Shown here: positions 1 through 11,900 of the stretch, one piece after another | Numbering within the stretch: position 1 is the stretch's first letter | How the letters are laid out: each line of letters opens with the position of its first letter | From: Aotearoamyces nothofagi | Taxonomy: Eukaryota > Ascomycota > Leotiomycetes > Leotiales > Tympanidaceae | Reading direction: 5' to 3' | NCBI GenBank assembly: GCA_015345905.1 | Contig: JADDTR010000021.1 | Location: 62,001-126,000, forward strand | Length of the DNA: 64,000 bases | The notes under the pieces: model-generated | What the model saw: only the letters and a program-made list of their open reading frames with translations | Databases searched by the model: none | Told to the model about the DNA's origin: nothing | Program-made: the position numbers and the translations under genes

Positions 1-3000
1 AGCAATACGATCTTGAAGAGACAGGTAAGGAGACAAAGTGTCATGACTTAGGTTGCGTGGACTAACCCTTGTCGGTCTAGTGTTTCGTCCGGATCTCTTG
101 ACAGACGCAGATGGGGATGGGGTTTCATGACCTGATCCACGCTTAGGTGTGGAAGGAGTTTGTGCTGGCTCTGCTAAAAGATCCTCAAAACTCTCGTTTC
201 CTGCTGAGTTGTGTTCTGGATTCGATTCTTCTCCCTCGTACGAGTCTGGAACCTCTAAAATCTCATGCTTCGGTGTGTGATTGGCGCCACGAGTTGTGAC
301 TTTACGAGGGGAGTCAAGAGTATCCGGCTTGACCTTAGCATGACGGGAGGGGCTATCCCGACTCTTTTGTACCACATAGGAAGCTGATTGGGACTGCCTT
401 GGAGGAGTAGACACCTCAGATTGGAAAGGACTGTCAAGGCTCCGAGATTTCCTTCCACGTATTGGGGACGATATTAATGAAGTAGGAATAGCAAAGGTTG
501 ATGTTTTTGGATTGGTGAGAGGCTCATTGCTGCGTAGTAGTGTCGTCGCGACACCTTGCTGCGGTTGGACCCTCAGAACAGGCGAACGCGAGCTTCCTTC
601 AACCTTGCCATCAGCATCGACCATTTCTTCATCGGAGGCTAGAACTGCCCGCTTGGTGGATAGAGCTTTCTCCAGAGATCCACTTGTACCATCGCCTATG
701 AGAATTTCGCGTTTAGTGAACAGCTGAGGTTCCGCTTCGGGATCCAGAACACGATTGTCAACAGCATCGTCGTTTATGGCTACATCTGGTGATGTCACGT
801 TGGTAGTAACTTGTTGCTTGACATACTTTAACGGACTTGATTTGCTCGCCTTCACCTCTCCCTTGGCAGCTTTGTTAGCTCTTTTTGCCACACGCTGGTT
901 CTTCTCTTGTTGCTTTTGCTTGGACTGTAAGTCAAAAATGAGATTCCGAATACTCTCACGCATCTCTGGGGCTTTCATTTTTGGCCAGTCCTTCTCCACG
1001 TTCATCTCTCTGCGCAAGACATGGTGAACAAAGATATCCGGATCTTCTAGAAACTTTTCAATGTAGCCCAGCAAGAACACACCACAGTCACAGTAATTGT
1101 CTTGCAGTGGAAGATCCTTGGCAGTCATACCTAAACCATCGGAGCTGATTTCGATATCGTGTCTTGCTTTAGCTTCACAAATGAGAAAATCCCGTAGATT
1201 CGAGCAGGTGGGAGAGTGTCCTGACCCAAGGGAATCCAATGTAATAATTCGTGGGTCTTTAGGGTCGTATTTACGTAACTGAGATGATTTTCTCTTCCCT
1301 TTCTTCCCTCTGGATGGACTTTGTACAGCCACACCTTCTTGAAGCTTGTCAACAACGCTTAACTCGTCAGAAAGTTCCTTGACTGGATTTTTAGTCACGT
1401 CCAAATTCGAAATGCGGGCTCTCTGGGACGTAAACCCATGATGCGCACGTTCTTGGATTTGTTCCTCTTCTGGCCACTCCTCATCGTCGATAGACATTTG
1501 TTCGACTTGGATCTCCATTGTTGGGGATGAAGACTTCCAAGAACGGCTGGGCACATCGGGAACATGATCCTCAACAGAAAGATATGTCTGCGGATCTTCG
1601 ACTTCAATCGTATTGTCATGAACAGTAGATGGCTGATCCTTCTGAAAGTCTGATGGATATACAACATCTTGGGTTGATTCGAGTGCTACGCCGGGATTCA
1701 GGAGATTTGGGGCGTTGCAAATAATCGCAATATACCAATGGGCATGTTCATTAATAGGAACAACGATATAGTCGTAAGAAAACAGATCAACTTTAGCGGT
1801 CCACCGCTTCACGGCATCATAATCGATGTTACTACGGCCTTTTGCCTTTGTGAGTCTAGGATAGAAAAAGGTATTCATGAAAAAGATGCGCTTAGCAAGA
1901 TCCGGTCGTTTCGTTTCGAGTTCGTTTTCGAGATAGCGAAGGTAGAAAGCGACAAGGTTGTCATTGAGAAACTCTCCTTCATCGAGTCTCTCAATATCTC
2001 TAAGGTCGACAGGGGTCTGCTTTTTTCCTTCTGGTGGGAACAGCAACGAATCTACAGTCCACTGCTTCTTCCATCCCGGGTTCTGCACTGTCCAACGCAA
2101 TGGGCGAGGTGGGGAAGTCCTCCGTAGGTATTGCTGGCCATTCTGATTGCGAAGTGAACCCCTCGTATTGTGCTGATTATCGGTGGGGGAGTCTAACGGT
2201 TTCAAATCGGGCTTTTGAAAGTCGACGAGATCGTTATCGCCATCGTCATTGCATGTTGCAAGGTTCAAACTACTGCGATTCTGTGATGCTTCAGGTATCG
2301 AGGGGCCCAGTAATCTGTCCAAGATTGACCGTCTAGCAGGACGGTCTCTAGGCATGTTTTCTGACCGCTGAACCATTTCCGCATCAGATCGACGGGCTGC
2401 TTTAGCTTCCAGAAGTGCTACATCTTGAGATGTACTCCCTTCAGAGCGAGACCCTTGTATTCCATCCGAGAATCTTTTTTTAATAGTTGAAAATATCTTA
2501 TCTAGATGTTTACTATAAACAGAGTGATTAGTATCGTCAAAGAGTGTAAACAAGCAAGCAACTAACCTTGATACGACGGACTCCGCTTTAATCGTGCGAT
2601 TTTCTTTGATTAGAAGTGTTATCAGATAATGAGGGTCGTTCCCATCATCAATCTCGAGGAGAAGTTTGGATGCAATCTTAGCGTTAGGCTCACTGGAGCG
2701 GCTAATGACAATTTTTTGACTCGCATCGTGAAACTGGATACTTTGAATCTTCTCGGGCTTGATAGCCAGGCTTGGAAGTTCTGCTGATACAGATATATCG
2801 CCTTCTAGAAGATCAAAATGCTTAGTATCCTGGTTGAACTGCAACTGTCGACGCTTGCCATAGTCGTTGTGTGACCAAATATAAGATTCTGATTGGATGT
2901 AGACAATGCCTATGGCCGCATCTTGTATTGCAATACATGGGGCACGTTGCTGGCGACTTGTGCTTTGTTTGCTTGTACGGATTAGTGTAGGAGGGATATC

Positions 3001-4675
3001 ACCGTAGGTAGAGAGGCTTTTGGAGTGCCGTTTTGCTGAGTACCTTTGCATGACATTAGGAGTCAATGGTTTAGTGCGTAAGGACCGGTCCTCCAAGTGG
3101 TCTTGATGCAAGGGGTCCATACTTTCGTCGTGGTCGTTATTGCTATTATCATCTTCGCCATCGATTTTCTGGCTCTCTACAGATATAATAATTGGGATCC
3201 TAGAGGGCTCGCGCCCACGGCTCTCAATTCGATCTAGCGCATTCGTTTTCCTTATAGTTGTAGTTGATTTATCGCCTTTATCATGGTCTAGAAAGTATTT
3301 AGAATTCACGTCATCCCCTAAAGGTCGCCCTCTACTAAGGCGGATGCCCGTTCTCATTGAGGATTGATTTTGTCTCGAAGGAGCACGGTTTGCAGAACCT
3401 TTATATCGACCTAGAGACTGAATATCTTCAGGGTCTTGCGTCAAATCCTGGCAGGTGGAATCTTCAGGCCGGTACGGTTTTGCAAAGAGGCCAGGCGCTT
3501 TGTTGAGTCTGCGAGGGTTCTGAGCATTATCATTCCTGGAATCGGTTGTTTTTCGTTTGGTGCTATTCATGAGACCCTCGACATGCCTGTATTCGCCGAC
3601 TCCAAAGGTAGCCATAGATGAATGTTTGCGATGCAGACGAGAACCACTGCCCGGTACTGACTTTGTCAGACCAGAATTTTCTGACGATTGGCTATTAATC
3701 GTCTGACTTCCATTTGGCTCTAGGACAATAACTTCTTGCGAAGAACCGCCTCTGTTTGGTGTTTCGATTCTTTGCCTCTTGGGAGCTCTTAGGTCCTCTA
3801 GCTCATTGTAGGCCCTTGAAAGATCAAATGGTTTCATAGAGGGTTGCTTCGCCTTCGGTCGCTGAATAATGGACGTGTTGTTTTTGATCGAAAGCGTGTT
3901 CTGAGGCTTGAAACCTCCGCCACCCGGGACCACCTATCTTGTGTTAGTTTTGATTTGAAATCATGCCCGGACATCATACCATCTCACTCTTCTGCCCAGG
4001 TATTTCTATTAGCACGGCTTCTGGATCGTCAGAAGTGCTGTGACTGGCATCAGTAAACCGCTTTTATGTTGGTCCATGCATAAGGGAGTCCATACCCAAA
4101 GTCTGGAAGTGAATGTTTCGCAGAGCTGTTGTAACGTGTAAGCCTGTAAAATTCGAGATCAGTATAGTCTGGATAAGGAGATTCACTATTTGTCATACAA
4201 ATCTTTTGCGCTCTTCCCATATGCGACTCTCTGCTGCCCAAATATTCCGTCAGGCTCGCGGGCCTTCGAATCGACATCGACAATTGGTGGCGAGCTCCCC
4301 AGTAACCGGAACTGCGGTTGAGGGTGAGGTTCTGCAACATGAGGGTGCTTTGCCACGGGAACACATTCGATGTTGCTGCTATGTTGCTTTCTAGGGTTGA
4401 GCTTGATACGTTTGGAACTGGTTACTACGCCTTCATTTTCAATATTCTGGGGACAAAAAGATGTCAGCGATGCGGGACTAGCCGAGATACGCGCCAAATA
4501 CTGTACAGCCTTGTCAGGAAGCGCGAGATGTACATACCGAAGAGGCATCTGAGATAGTGGGTTGTTCCGTAATAGGCAAGAGTAATGATTTGATCTGTGT
4601 CGAAGACGGTTCAGGAGTAAGCCTTGTCATGTACTGGTGATGTTTGCGTTTCTGACCAGGACTGCTGTCCGACAT
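1..4675 (-). CDS. ULP2: Ulp2-like SUMO-specific cysteine protease (C48), C-terminus cut by window edge
   Basis: Ulp2-type peptidases remove SUMO chains from nuclear proteins. The catalytic domain reads on the minus strand: a segment around 2000 contains EGEFLNDNLVAFYLRYLENE. The catalytic His lies in INEHAHWYIAIICN near 1735, the Asp in IITLDSLG near 1235, and the Gln and Cys in LQDNYCDCGVFLL near 1090, so the full His-Asp-Gln-Cys set is present. An acidic, Ser-rich insert of about 150 residues separates His from Asp, as is known for Ulp2 rather than Ulp1. Long disordered N- and C-terminal tails flank the domain. One clear intron lies near 2500-2565 (donor GTTAGT, branch TACTAAT, acceptor TTTATAG) and another at 4537-4447 (GTATGT to CCCCAG). 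Exons between about 3900 and 4200 are tentative. The start at 4675 (MSDSSPGQKRKHH) is my best guess; the Met at 3837 is an alternative. The frame is still open at position 1, so the gene continues outside. Certain of the family, less of the 5' exons. Confidence 0.88.
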
Positions 4676-5682
4676 CAGTGGCAGTCCAAGCTTGTCTACA
4701 TTATCTGGTGCATTACGACCAAACGCTAGGCTTGGTGGACAGCTCCTTGCTCGAGATAGTGGCAATTCACAAACGCTCGCCGCTTTTAGGAGCTTGATTT
4801 AGAAGGAATTAGTAATGTCGTTGCCAGCAATGAATAAATGGACCAAGCGATAATGTCCATGTCCAGCTCTCTCTGTTGCAGCGGAGCAGTTTCGCTTGCA
4901 GCCTCCCGGAGACCGGGCATTTCGATCGCCCGGGGTTGCGATTTTTCCGTTGTGACAGGATTGCTTTTTACTGACATCGGCTTTGGAATTGGTCGGTTTG
5001 CCATGTTGGGAATGTATAGCATGTATAGATTTGAGCGGTGCCCATATGATATTGTAGCTGATTTAAAACGCTTTCATCAATGACTGACGGGAGTCTATTA
5101 TTGGCCTTTCACAGTTAAAAGATCTCTAATTCCCAATCATTCAAGCCAACCGTTCTCATAGGACTTGATATTTAATTAGAGATCAGCAAAGCTCAAGCCG
5201 CAGGTCACTACTTATAGATTTAACGGCAACGCAATAGCTGAAGTTAAGTAGCAAGATTCAGCCAAAGCAAGTTAAAGCACTCTCAACTTAAACATATCAA
5301 TTCTAAACAACTATTTAAATATACACTAATAATTCAGCTCCGATTTTTGGACGAACACGGTGTTGACGATTGAATTAGAGAGCTTCTTTCTCAGTTGGGA
5401 AATAGAAGAGGGGTATAGGATGTGAAGAGTGATATACAAATGAGGGCGATTTTTATGACGAGTTCACGAAGCGCAAGATCAAGTTTGAGTGCTTCTCATA
5501 ATCAGTTAGAAGTCGCCATGTTATGCTTATATGGTACAATCCTGACAAAATCCCCCCAGGAAGTGACCAAAAAACGTGAAGTTGGAAGATCGCCGTCTTC
5601 GTTGATCCAATAGACCTCTCCACGCTTTTACCATGAAATGCAACCCAGTAATTATACAACAAATTAAGACGCAATACCTGCA
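4676..5682. other. intergenic gap, no supported gene
   Basis: A 78-codon minus-strand frame at 4786-5022 begins MLYIPNMANRPIPKPM. It could be an upstream exon of the SUMO protease gene, but no splice pair I tried joins it in frame. The stretch 5095-5340 is AT-rich with no coding signal. The part just below 5683 is probably the 3' UTR of the eIF4E gene. Confidence 0.4.
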
Positions 5683-6861
5683 CTATAAAGCTAAAGGCAG
5701 CTTCCTCTCGGCCCCGTGATCTTCTTTTGCACCATTACGTTTTTCGGAAGAATGGTGACCGCTACTGTTGTTGTTTTTCTCCTTGCGTGCATCGTCAATA
5801 GCTGTCCGTTGCTGTATGCTGGAATCGTGGCTCTTCCACTCAACCTTCGTATCTGAAGGAAAGGCAAGGACGCGTTTCATTGTCTCCCTAAATACAATCT
5901 TCGTCAGCATATAACTATCATCAAGAGCAGAATGCCTACCTGATCTTAAGGACTCTCCCGCCATCGTTACGAGTCCAAATACTTAGGATGTCTTCTCCAT
6001 TTCTAACGCTAAGAACGGCGCCGCATACCTCATCTGCAGCTTCTGCAAATTGATCACCTATTATGGCAAAGAGTAAATCCTCCCAATACCGGTCTGCCAC
6101 ACCTTTCTTCAATCTTACAATCCATTTGCCGCCCTTCTTATTTTCTTCATCCTCCCAAACTGGTCGGACACCGTTCTTGAAAATGTGATAGTCAGAAACC
6201 AGCGGCAAAGTCGAGGGTCTTTTAAGGTGGCGGTAAACGGTGAAGAAATCTTCAACGGTCTCGAACCCCGCCATCGCATGTAAAGTCTTCTCATACTCCA
6301 GATAGCCATTTGACTTCGAGATTGGTGGTCGGAACCAAAACACCCAACTATGCCTCAGTGCATGCCCAGATGATTGGTTTGAATTCTTCGATTCTGCGAG
6401 GGAAGTGGATGAAGCCTTCGGCCCCGTGCTCCTCGGCAGAGCCGCTTCCTTGGCTCCTTTCTCTATAGTAGGTGTCTTAGTTCCCCCAATAACGCTGCCA
6501 AAGTCCAAGGCATTTCCAGGAGACTTTGGTGTCTTCGATGCCCCAAAGGACGCGAAAGCGCCTGAGCCTAGGCCAAAGGCACTTGATGCGCCTACCGTCG
6601 GGGATGGAACGGCTGTGGAAGGAGAAACGGCATTGAAGGGGTTAGATTTGCCGTGCGAGGAAGTATCGCCGCCATATCGCTTTCCTGGGGTATAGTTTCT
6701 GGTCGGATGATCATTGTGTGCGGTTGAGCCGTTGGTGATTGGCACAGTTGGGGTAGCTACTGAAAGTTTGCTGGAACTATCTATCTGTCAATACTCTCTT
6801 GATAATCGAGAAGGGGGCTCTTGAAGGCTTACTTCGTGCGACGCGTCCACAAGTTATCCAT
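5683..6861 (-). CDS. class II eIF4E (4EHP/eIF4E2-like cap-binding protein)
   Basis: The protein is expected to bind the mRNA m7G cap and modulate translation. Three exons, 6861-6833, 6776-5940 and 5887-5683, join in frame to 356 residues. The start is MDNLWTRRT. About 145 Ser/Pro/Gly-rich residues precede the eIF4E core, which starts at HSWVFWFRPP and runs to the C-terminal ETMKRVLAFP helix. The first cap-stacking position is Tyr (in YLEYEKTL), where canonical eIF4E has Trp; the second is Trp (in VWEDEENKKGGKW). Tyr plus Trp is the known class II signature. The dorsal Trp that in other eIF4Es contacts eIF4G/4E-BP helices (the DFW motif) reads DFF here. The C-tail is Lys/Glu/His-rich. The assignment to eIF4E is very secure; class II is inferred from the Tyr. 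Confidence 0.93.
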
Positions 6862-7912
6862 GGGATCGGCGTCTGGTATATCGGAGGTCAATGAGTATGC
6901 CTTCAAGCTCGATGTCGCAGAGGCAATTGGGAACCTAGTCAGTTGGGCGAGCTATGCTTAATCTCGATTTGCAGTGAGGAAGATTGTCTATTAGGTTGAG
7001 GATAGAAAGAGACGGCTCGGCAAGTATCGGTTATGTTGTTAAGAGAAGTAGGACATAAGATAGTGATGTTGTATCCAAAAGTTTTGTTCAATATGAATTC
7101 CTATGAACTTGAGGGTCAGAGAGAATAACCCACCCATGTAAAGTGTTCGCTTAGTTAGAGGCTCCGCAATGCGCTTAAATAGGTTCAGAAAATCTTCATC
7201 AGCCTCCTCTTCTTCAACAGCACGACCACCAACTCAAATCATCCCCAGCTTGACACGTTTACGCTACTCAGCTGGGGATTCCGATGTGTGTGTCAAGATG
7301 ACCCTAAGAACCCATTTCTAAAACCATTGTCACGAGGGCCCCTTGCGCGGCTTCCCATGATGCGGTGATGACCTGAAATATGGGACATTCTCTCTCTCAA
7401 GCAGCTCTTCTCAGTGCCATAAGTCTACGGTATGTGGCCCGTCTCTTATAGTGACTGTAGAGGTTCTCGCATGAGGAAAGACACAACTCTGGTAAACCGA
7501 CACCGTTCAGCCGCAGCATACCCGTGTTTTACATGGTGCTGGTTGAGCATGAGGTCAAATTGGCAAAGTCTGAATCAAGATTTATTCCCGACAATTGTCA
7601 TGCAGTTTAAACGTCGCATTAGCTAATGTAGGCAGGCAATGAAATATGATAGATAGGTAGTATCTACCCCGATCTATTTACACTATTCTGGCTGTGATAA
7701 AATACATCGAGAGCGTTTTATCGAATTTTCTTGCTCGCTAACGTGTAAGTGACTGTCAGATGGATAGATCTATACAAATTTATTATTAAACTATTTGTTC
7801 TTTCTTCATATTAGCAATTCTCAGTCAACGGATGAGATAATCTTCAGTTCAACCTAGCTATGCAACTTAATTAAAATCTTAGTGATCAACACTCATCAGT
7901 TCTTTTGGTGTG
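6862..7912. other. intergenic region, nothing recognised
   Basis: The first few hundred bases are probably promoter and 5' UTR of the minus-strand eIF4E gene. From about 7640 the sequence becomes AT-rich, with no reading frame of convincing composition and no RNA gene signature. Confidence 0.5.
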
Positions 7913-8257
7913 TTAGTGACGGGTCATTCGTACATAAAAGTCGTAAAGATTACTAAACAACCTGTCCTTCCATAGTGGCTGATCCAATAGAACATGAGGG
8001 GTCGTCTGCATGGTCGTCAGAGGGTTAAAATACACAGGAGCTATGTAGTCCCAAACTCTCCCAAAGTATAAAGGTAAGCATTCGTACCGGGAGCTTGTGG
8101 AGCAAATTTAACAACCTCTTTACACATCTCAAATACAAGATCGGTGGCAGAGGCTTCCTCTACCAGAAGATACTTTAATGCTATACGCCCGGTTGGTCCG
8201 GCTCCAACTATCACAATACTTGATATTGTGAGAGCTTTGCACTTCTGAAGAACCCAT
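7913..8257 (-). pseudogene. decayed flavin-containing monooxygenase-like gene fragment
   Basis: On the minus strand, 8220-8101 translates to SIVIVGAGPTGRIALKYLL followed by VEEASATDLVFE. This is the N-terminal Rossmann FAD-binding motif (GxGxxG) of FMO/Baeyer-Villiger type monooxygenases, with Arg where small residues usually follow GPTG. A Met codon at 8257 (MGSSE) lies just upstream but in a different frame. Further down, a second frame gives RVWDYIAPVYFNPL, which resembles the stretch after the first motif in FMOs, though less securely. The frame is interrupted by stops and shifts, and nothing matches the NADPH site or C-terminal half. I read it as a dead host gene or relocated fragment lying next to LTR-like sequence. 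Confidence 0.55.
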
Positions 8258-8384
8258 ACTGATCTTAGATTTTATAGTTCTAGAGCCAGTGCTCAAGTTA
8301 CTGTGGATGTGCTTCAATCTTGGTAAGATCTTTGAACTAGCATCTTGTCAGCTACAATTTACATTTGTAATTCGAGTAAGATGG

Positions 8385-8600
8385 GCTCTGATACCCTTTT
8401 GATAACATAAATACGTATGTTATTTCCAATATTATAAAGCCCAACATGGTCCAGATAGGTTTCACAACTGGTCCCGATAGGTTTCACAACTGGTCCCAAT
8501 ATGTAGCTCAAAAAAAACTATGATCTAATTACAGGCATTTACAATTCCATGTCGTGTCATACAGTCATCTTGCCTTGCAGATCTCCAGGGTAAAACATCA
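8385..8600 (-). mobile_element. fossil Ty1/copia-like LTR end with primer-binding site
   Basis: Read on the minus strand, an AT-rich LTR-like segment ends near 8401 and is followed within a few bases by GGTATCAGAGC (8395-8385). That string is the classic initiator-Met tRNA primer-binding site of copia elements. The outer LTR edge and the coding part are not recognisable, so this is a small, broken and probably old relic. Family assignment rests on the PBS alone. Confidence 0.4.
8454..8497. repeat. 22-bp direct tandem repeat, two copies
   Basis: The 22-bp unit starting GATAGGTTTCACAACTGG occurs twice back to back and lies inside the LTR-like segment. It may be an LTR enhancer-type repeat or simple slippage. 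Confidence 0.8.
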
Positions 8601-8915
8601 ACATACATTTAATTATAATGGAGTAATCTCACGATTATTTGGAACAGAAGCACGATTATACCCTGAAGACACTCGCTGAAGCATAAGGTGTTGACCTTCC
8701 TTCGGGTCACAGCCTCGCGCTAGCGAGCTACCTTCCACCCAATTGCGTTCGTCGACAAGCATAAAGCTCTCTCTTTCCACGTCTCCTCGCGAACCACAGA
8801 GGAACAGACGATCCGCAACGTGTCGCACAACCATTGAAACTCTAGTACCACTTGATTTCTGTGATAAAATAATGACGATCCCATCAAACCATCTTCTAGC
8901 AGCTTAAAGTCCGCA

Positions 8916-11900
8916 ATGGAGGACGGTGCCGATCTAAGCAATGCGCTCGCAACAGCGCACATACCGATCGCACAACTGAACCCATCGATTCCTACACCTT
9001 CTACAAGCTCTATCAAGGCTATAGTTACACTCATTTGGCCATATAGCTCTTCAAATGGGTCGCTTACGGTCCTCCTTGCCGAACCCGACTTTCGTCTACG
9101 ACGCACGCGTGGGCAAGTTCGCGTTCAGTTCCTGGGATCCAGCGCTCGCCGCGTCTTCAAGGCTGGGATAGGGAGTGGCGACGAGGTTATATTGTGCTTA
9201 GGCGGTGCCGATTGGGCTAAGGATGACTCTATAGTCCAGACTCCGGGCCGTGGTATTGAATGGGAACTCAGATTCTCAGAGAAGCTTGATCTTCAGGTTT
9301 GCCTCATATTTAATCCATTCCTTTAACATACACCCTCTAAGCAGTTTTCAGATTCGGGAAAGTGAAACCCAGAAAGTCTCTCTAGTCCAAGTTGATCATC
9401 CACCACCTGAAGCAGAGCAAGTACCGAGCGCAAATATCCCAAGTCCAGAGCCGGCTCCGACAACTCTCCAACCAACTTTAAACTCGTCTAACAGGATTGA
9501 GTTGATCAAATCAGAGACAAACGAATGGACTTCTCCGGCATTCGTCAAGCGTGCAAGAGTTTCGTATGGCTCGTTATTCGAGCCTAGATATGACATCTTC
9601 GGGGTGGATGACGGAACGATTCCTGGCAAGGGCAGAAAGAGGACCAAATTCGGGAGGGAGTCTAGAGGCTGGCGATATAGTAGCCGATCTCCAAGTCCTG
9701 AAGCAGAGTATATGAGTGTTGATGAGGAAGCTGTCGAACGGACTGTAACCCCCGATAGAAAACCGGCTATGACAGATGAAGGCTGTCAGACACTAGATTT
9801 AGAGGACGGGAGTGCCGCTCAAATGCTGACAGGTTTCTCGCGGCAAGCTACCGCAGCTGGCGGTGAAGCCCGGGAGACAGCCATAGTGATAAGACCCGAT
9901 TATGAGGTCCAACAGCATATCTCACCAGAATATGTGCAAGAGCAGGGCCCTTTTATTATGCCGCCTCCTCCACGACCCGAGTTGTTCGAGGATGATACTC
10001 TTCCGGGAGAATTCGGTACCGGGATAGCCAGGACTGAAGCTTCCACGAACCCACCGCTATCACCTCGCCTAGATCCTGTGCCATCAGATGTCTTGTCTTT
10101 GGTATCTCCAATTACATCCTCCGGACTTGGGCCTTTCACTCGCCAACTTGATGACAGTCCTATTCATATCGAAGATGCTAGTGGCCGGCACGGACGCTCT
10201 GAATTTCAACATAGGGGAATTATTTCTCCGAGTGGAAACAAGACAGCCGAAGATTTGTATGGTCTTAGTCCTCCACCCCAACATAAGGAGCCTCAACCTT
10301 TACAAGTTGACCAGACTCATCCGCACTTTACTCCCTATGATTCATTGCAATCAGCTGCTCCCGCTGATCAACATAGTCGTTATCAAAACGCGGTAGCTGC
10401 ACATGATCACTTCTCTCGTTCAATTTCGCCACAAACCCCCGAAGATGAAAGCCGACAAGAGTATCCAGAACCAAGCAATCATGACCAATTTTCACCAGAG
10501 ATAATACATGGTACTGGCCCTTATTATAGGAATGAGCAAATCGGCTCGAATTATCTTCCTGCAGAGAATGATTTCCGAAGCTATCCCGACATCGATAGCG
10601 AGTATATTGATGTGGAGCATGAGACACAGTGGAACAGTGAAGCTCAATTTTCGCAAGTCATGGCTCCCGAATCAGACGCACTGATGGAACGTGCCAAGAA
10701 TGGTAGTTTATCTTCGCCGCTCAGACCTGTTGCAGCCGCAATGTCACGTTCTCAAAGTGAACCGTCCGAAGCTATTGACCTAACGGAAGATAACGAAGAC
10801 GAGAAGCCTTTGGATATCCTAGAGCCCGGCAGTGGAAGAAATGGGCATTCTATTCGTAGTGATGTGGGGGCATCTAGTGATGGAGAAAGCATTGATGAGG
10901 CGGAGGCAGACGCTCAGTCGTACGAGGAAGGGTTTTCTGATGACGACTTCGATGAGGAGGGAAATGACGCTCAGTATCCTCCAGGCTTTCAGCAAATTTA
11001 TGAGAGGGGTAGAGAAGAAACTAATGATGAAAATGATGAGGGGGATGCTGAAGAGGAAGAATATGAGGAGGAATACGAGGAGGAATATGAGGAGGAAGAT
11101 ATGAGTGGCAAAGAACCAGCTCCAATATTTGAGAGTCGGGCCACCCAAAACGAACCAATTATAATAGACTTATTATCATCAGATAATGAAGATATGGACG
11201 CCGCGGATGATGTCAGCGAGGATGTCTCGGAAATTGCAGCTAGTCTTGCAGCCGCTGAATCAGATATCGGATCTGTGGATGAAATTGACGAAGAAAAGGA
11301 TTCAGATACTCCTGCCTCTGAAGATGAAAACTCTTCAATTGGAGATCAAATCGGTGAAGAGCATGTAGCACCACAGATGGCTAGATCTGTTGAATGTGCC
11401 CAAGAATCATCATCTAAAGATGACGGTGATAGCTCTGCGGACGAAATAGAAAACTTCGATGTTGAAGAAATGAATACTAGGATTGAGGGCCACAAGAAAT
11501 TGGTTGCCGATGGCCAATCACGGCTGGTAACAGTCTTGGAAGACTACAGCATGGTTGAGGTAGTTGGCAATACCCAGGACGCTTCAAATGAGGAGTTGGG
11601 TGAGACTAGTGAGGAAAGTAATCTACCAAGTTCGTCGCAGGAACAGCGCGCAGTGATGGCTCCCCATCCAGTAGGATCACAAGCATCGGATGTATCTCCG
11701 ACTGTGACCGAATCTGTTGAGGATACTGACGACCGCGTTCTATATCCTATATTGCCATATAACGGTCCCGAAGAGGTAAACCCTAGCTTAACGATAGCAA
11801 ATCCCTCCATTGTGGAAACTGGAGTCTCCGAGTCGAGTGATGCTGCGAAGGTCGAAAACGGCCAACTTCCAACGCCCGATGCTACGCAACTAGCGAGGCC

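Noticed and set aside
8613-9106. Minus-strand frames opposite the start of the Telo_bind gene
   Set aside because: They are antisense to the first exon, which has a folded, plausible protein and an in-frame splice.
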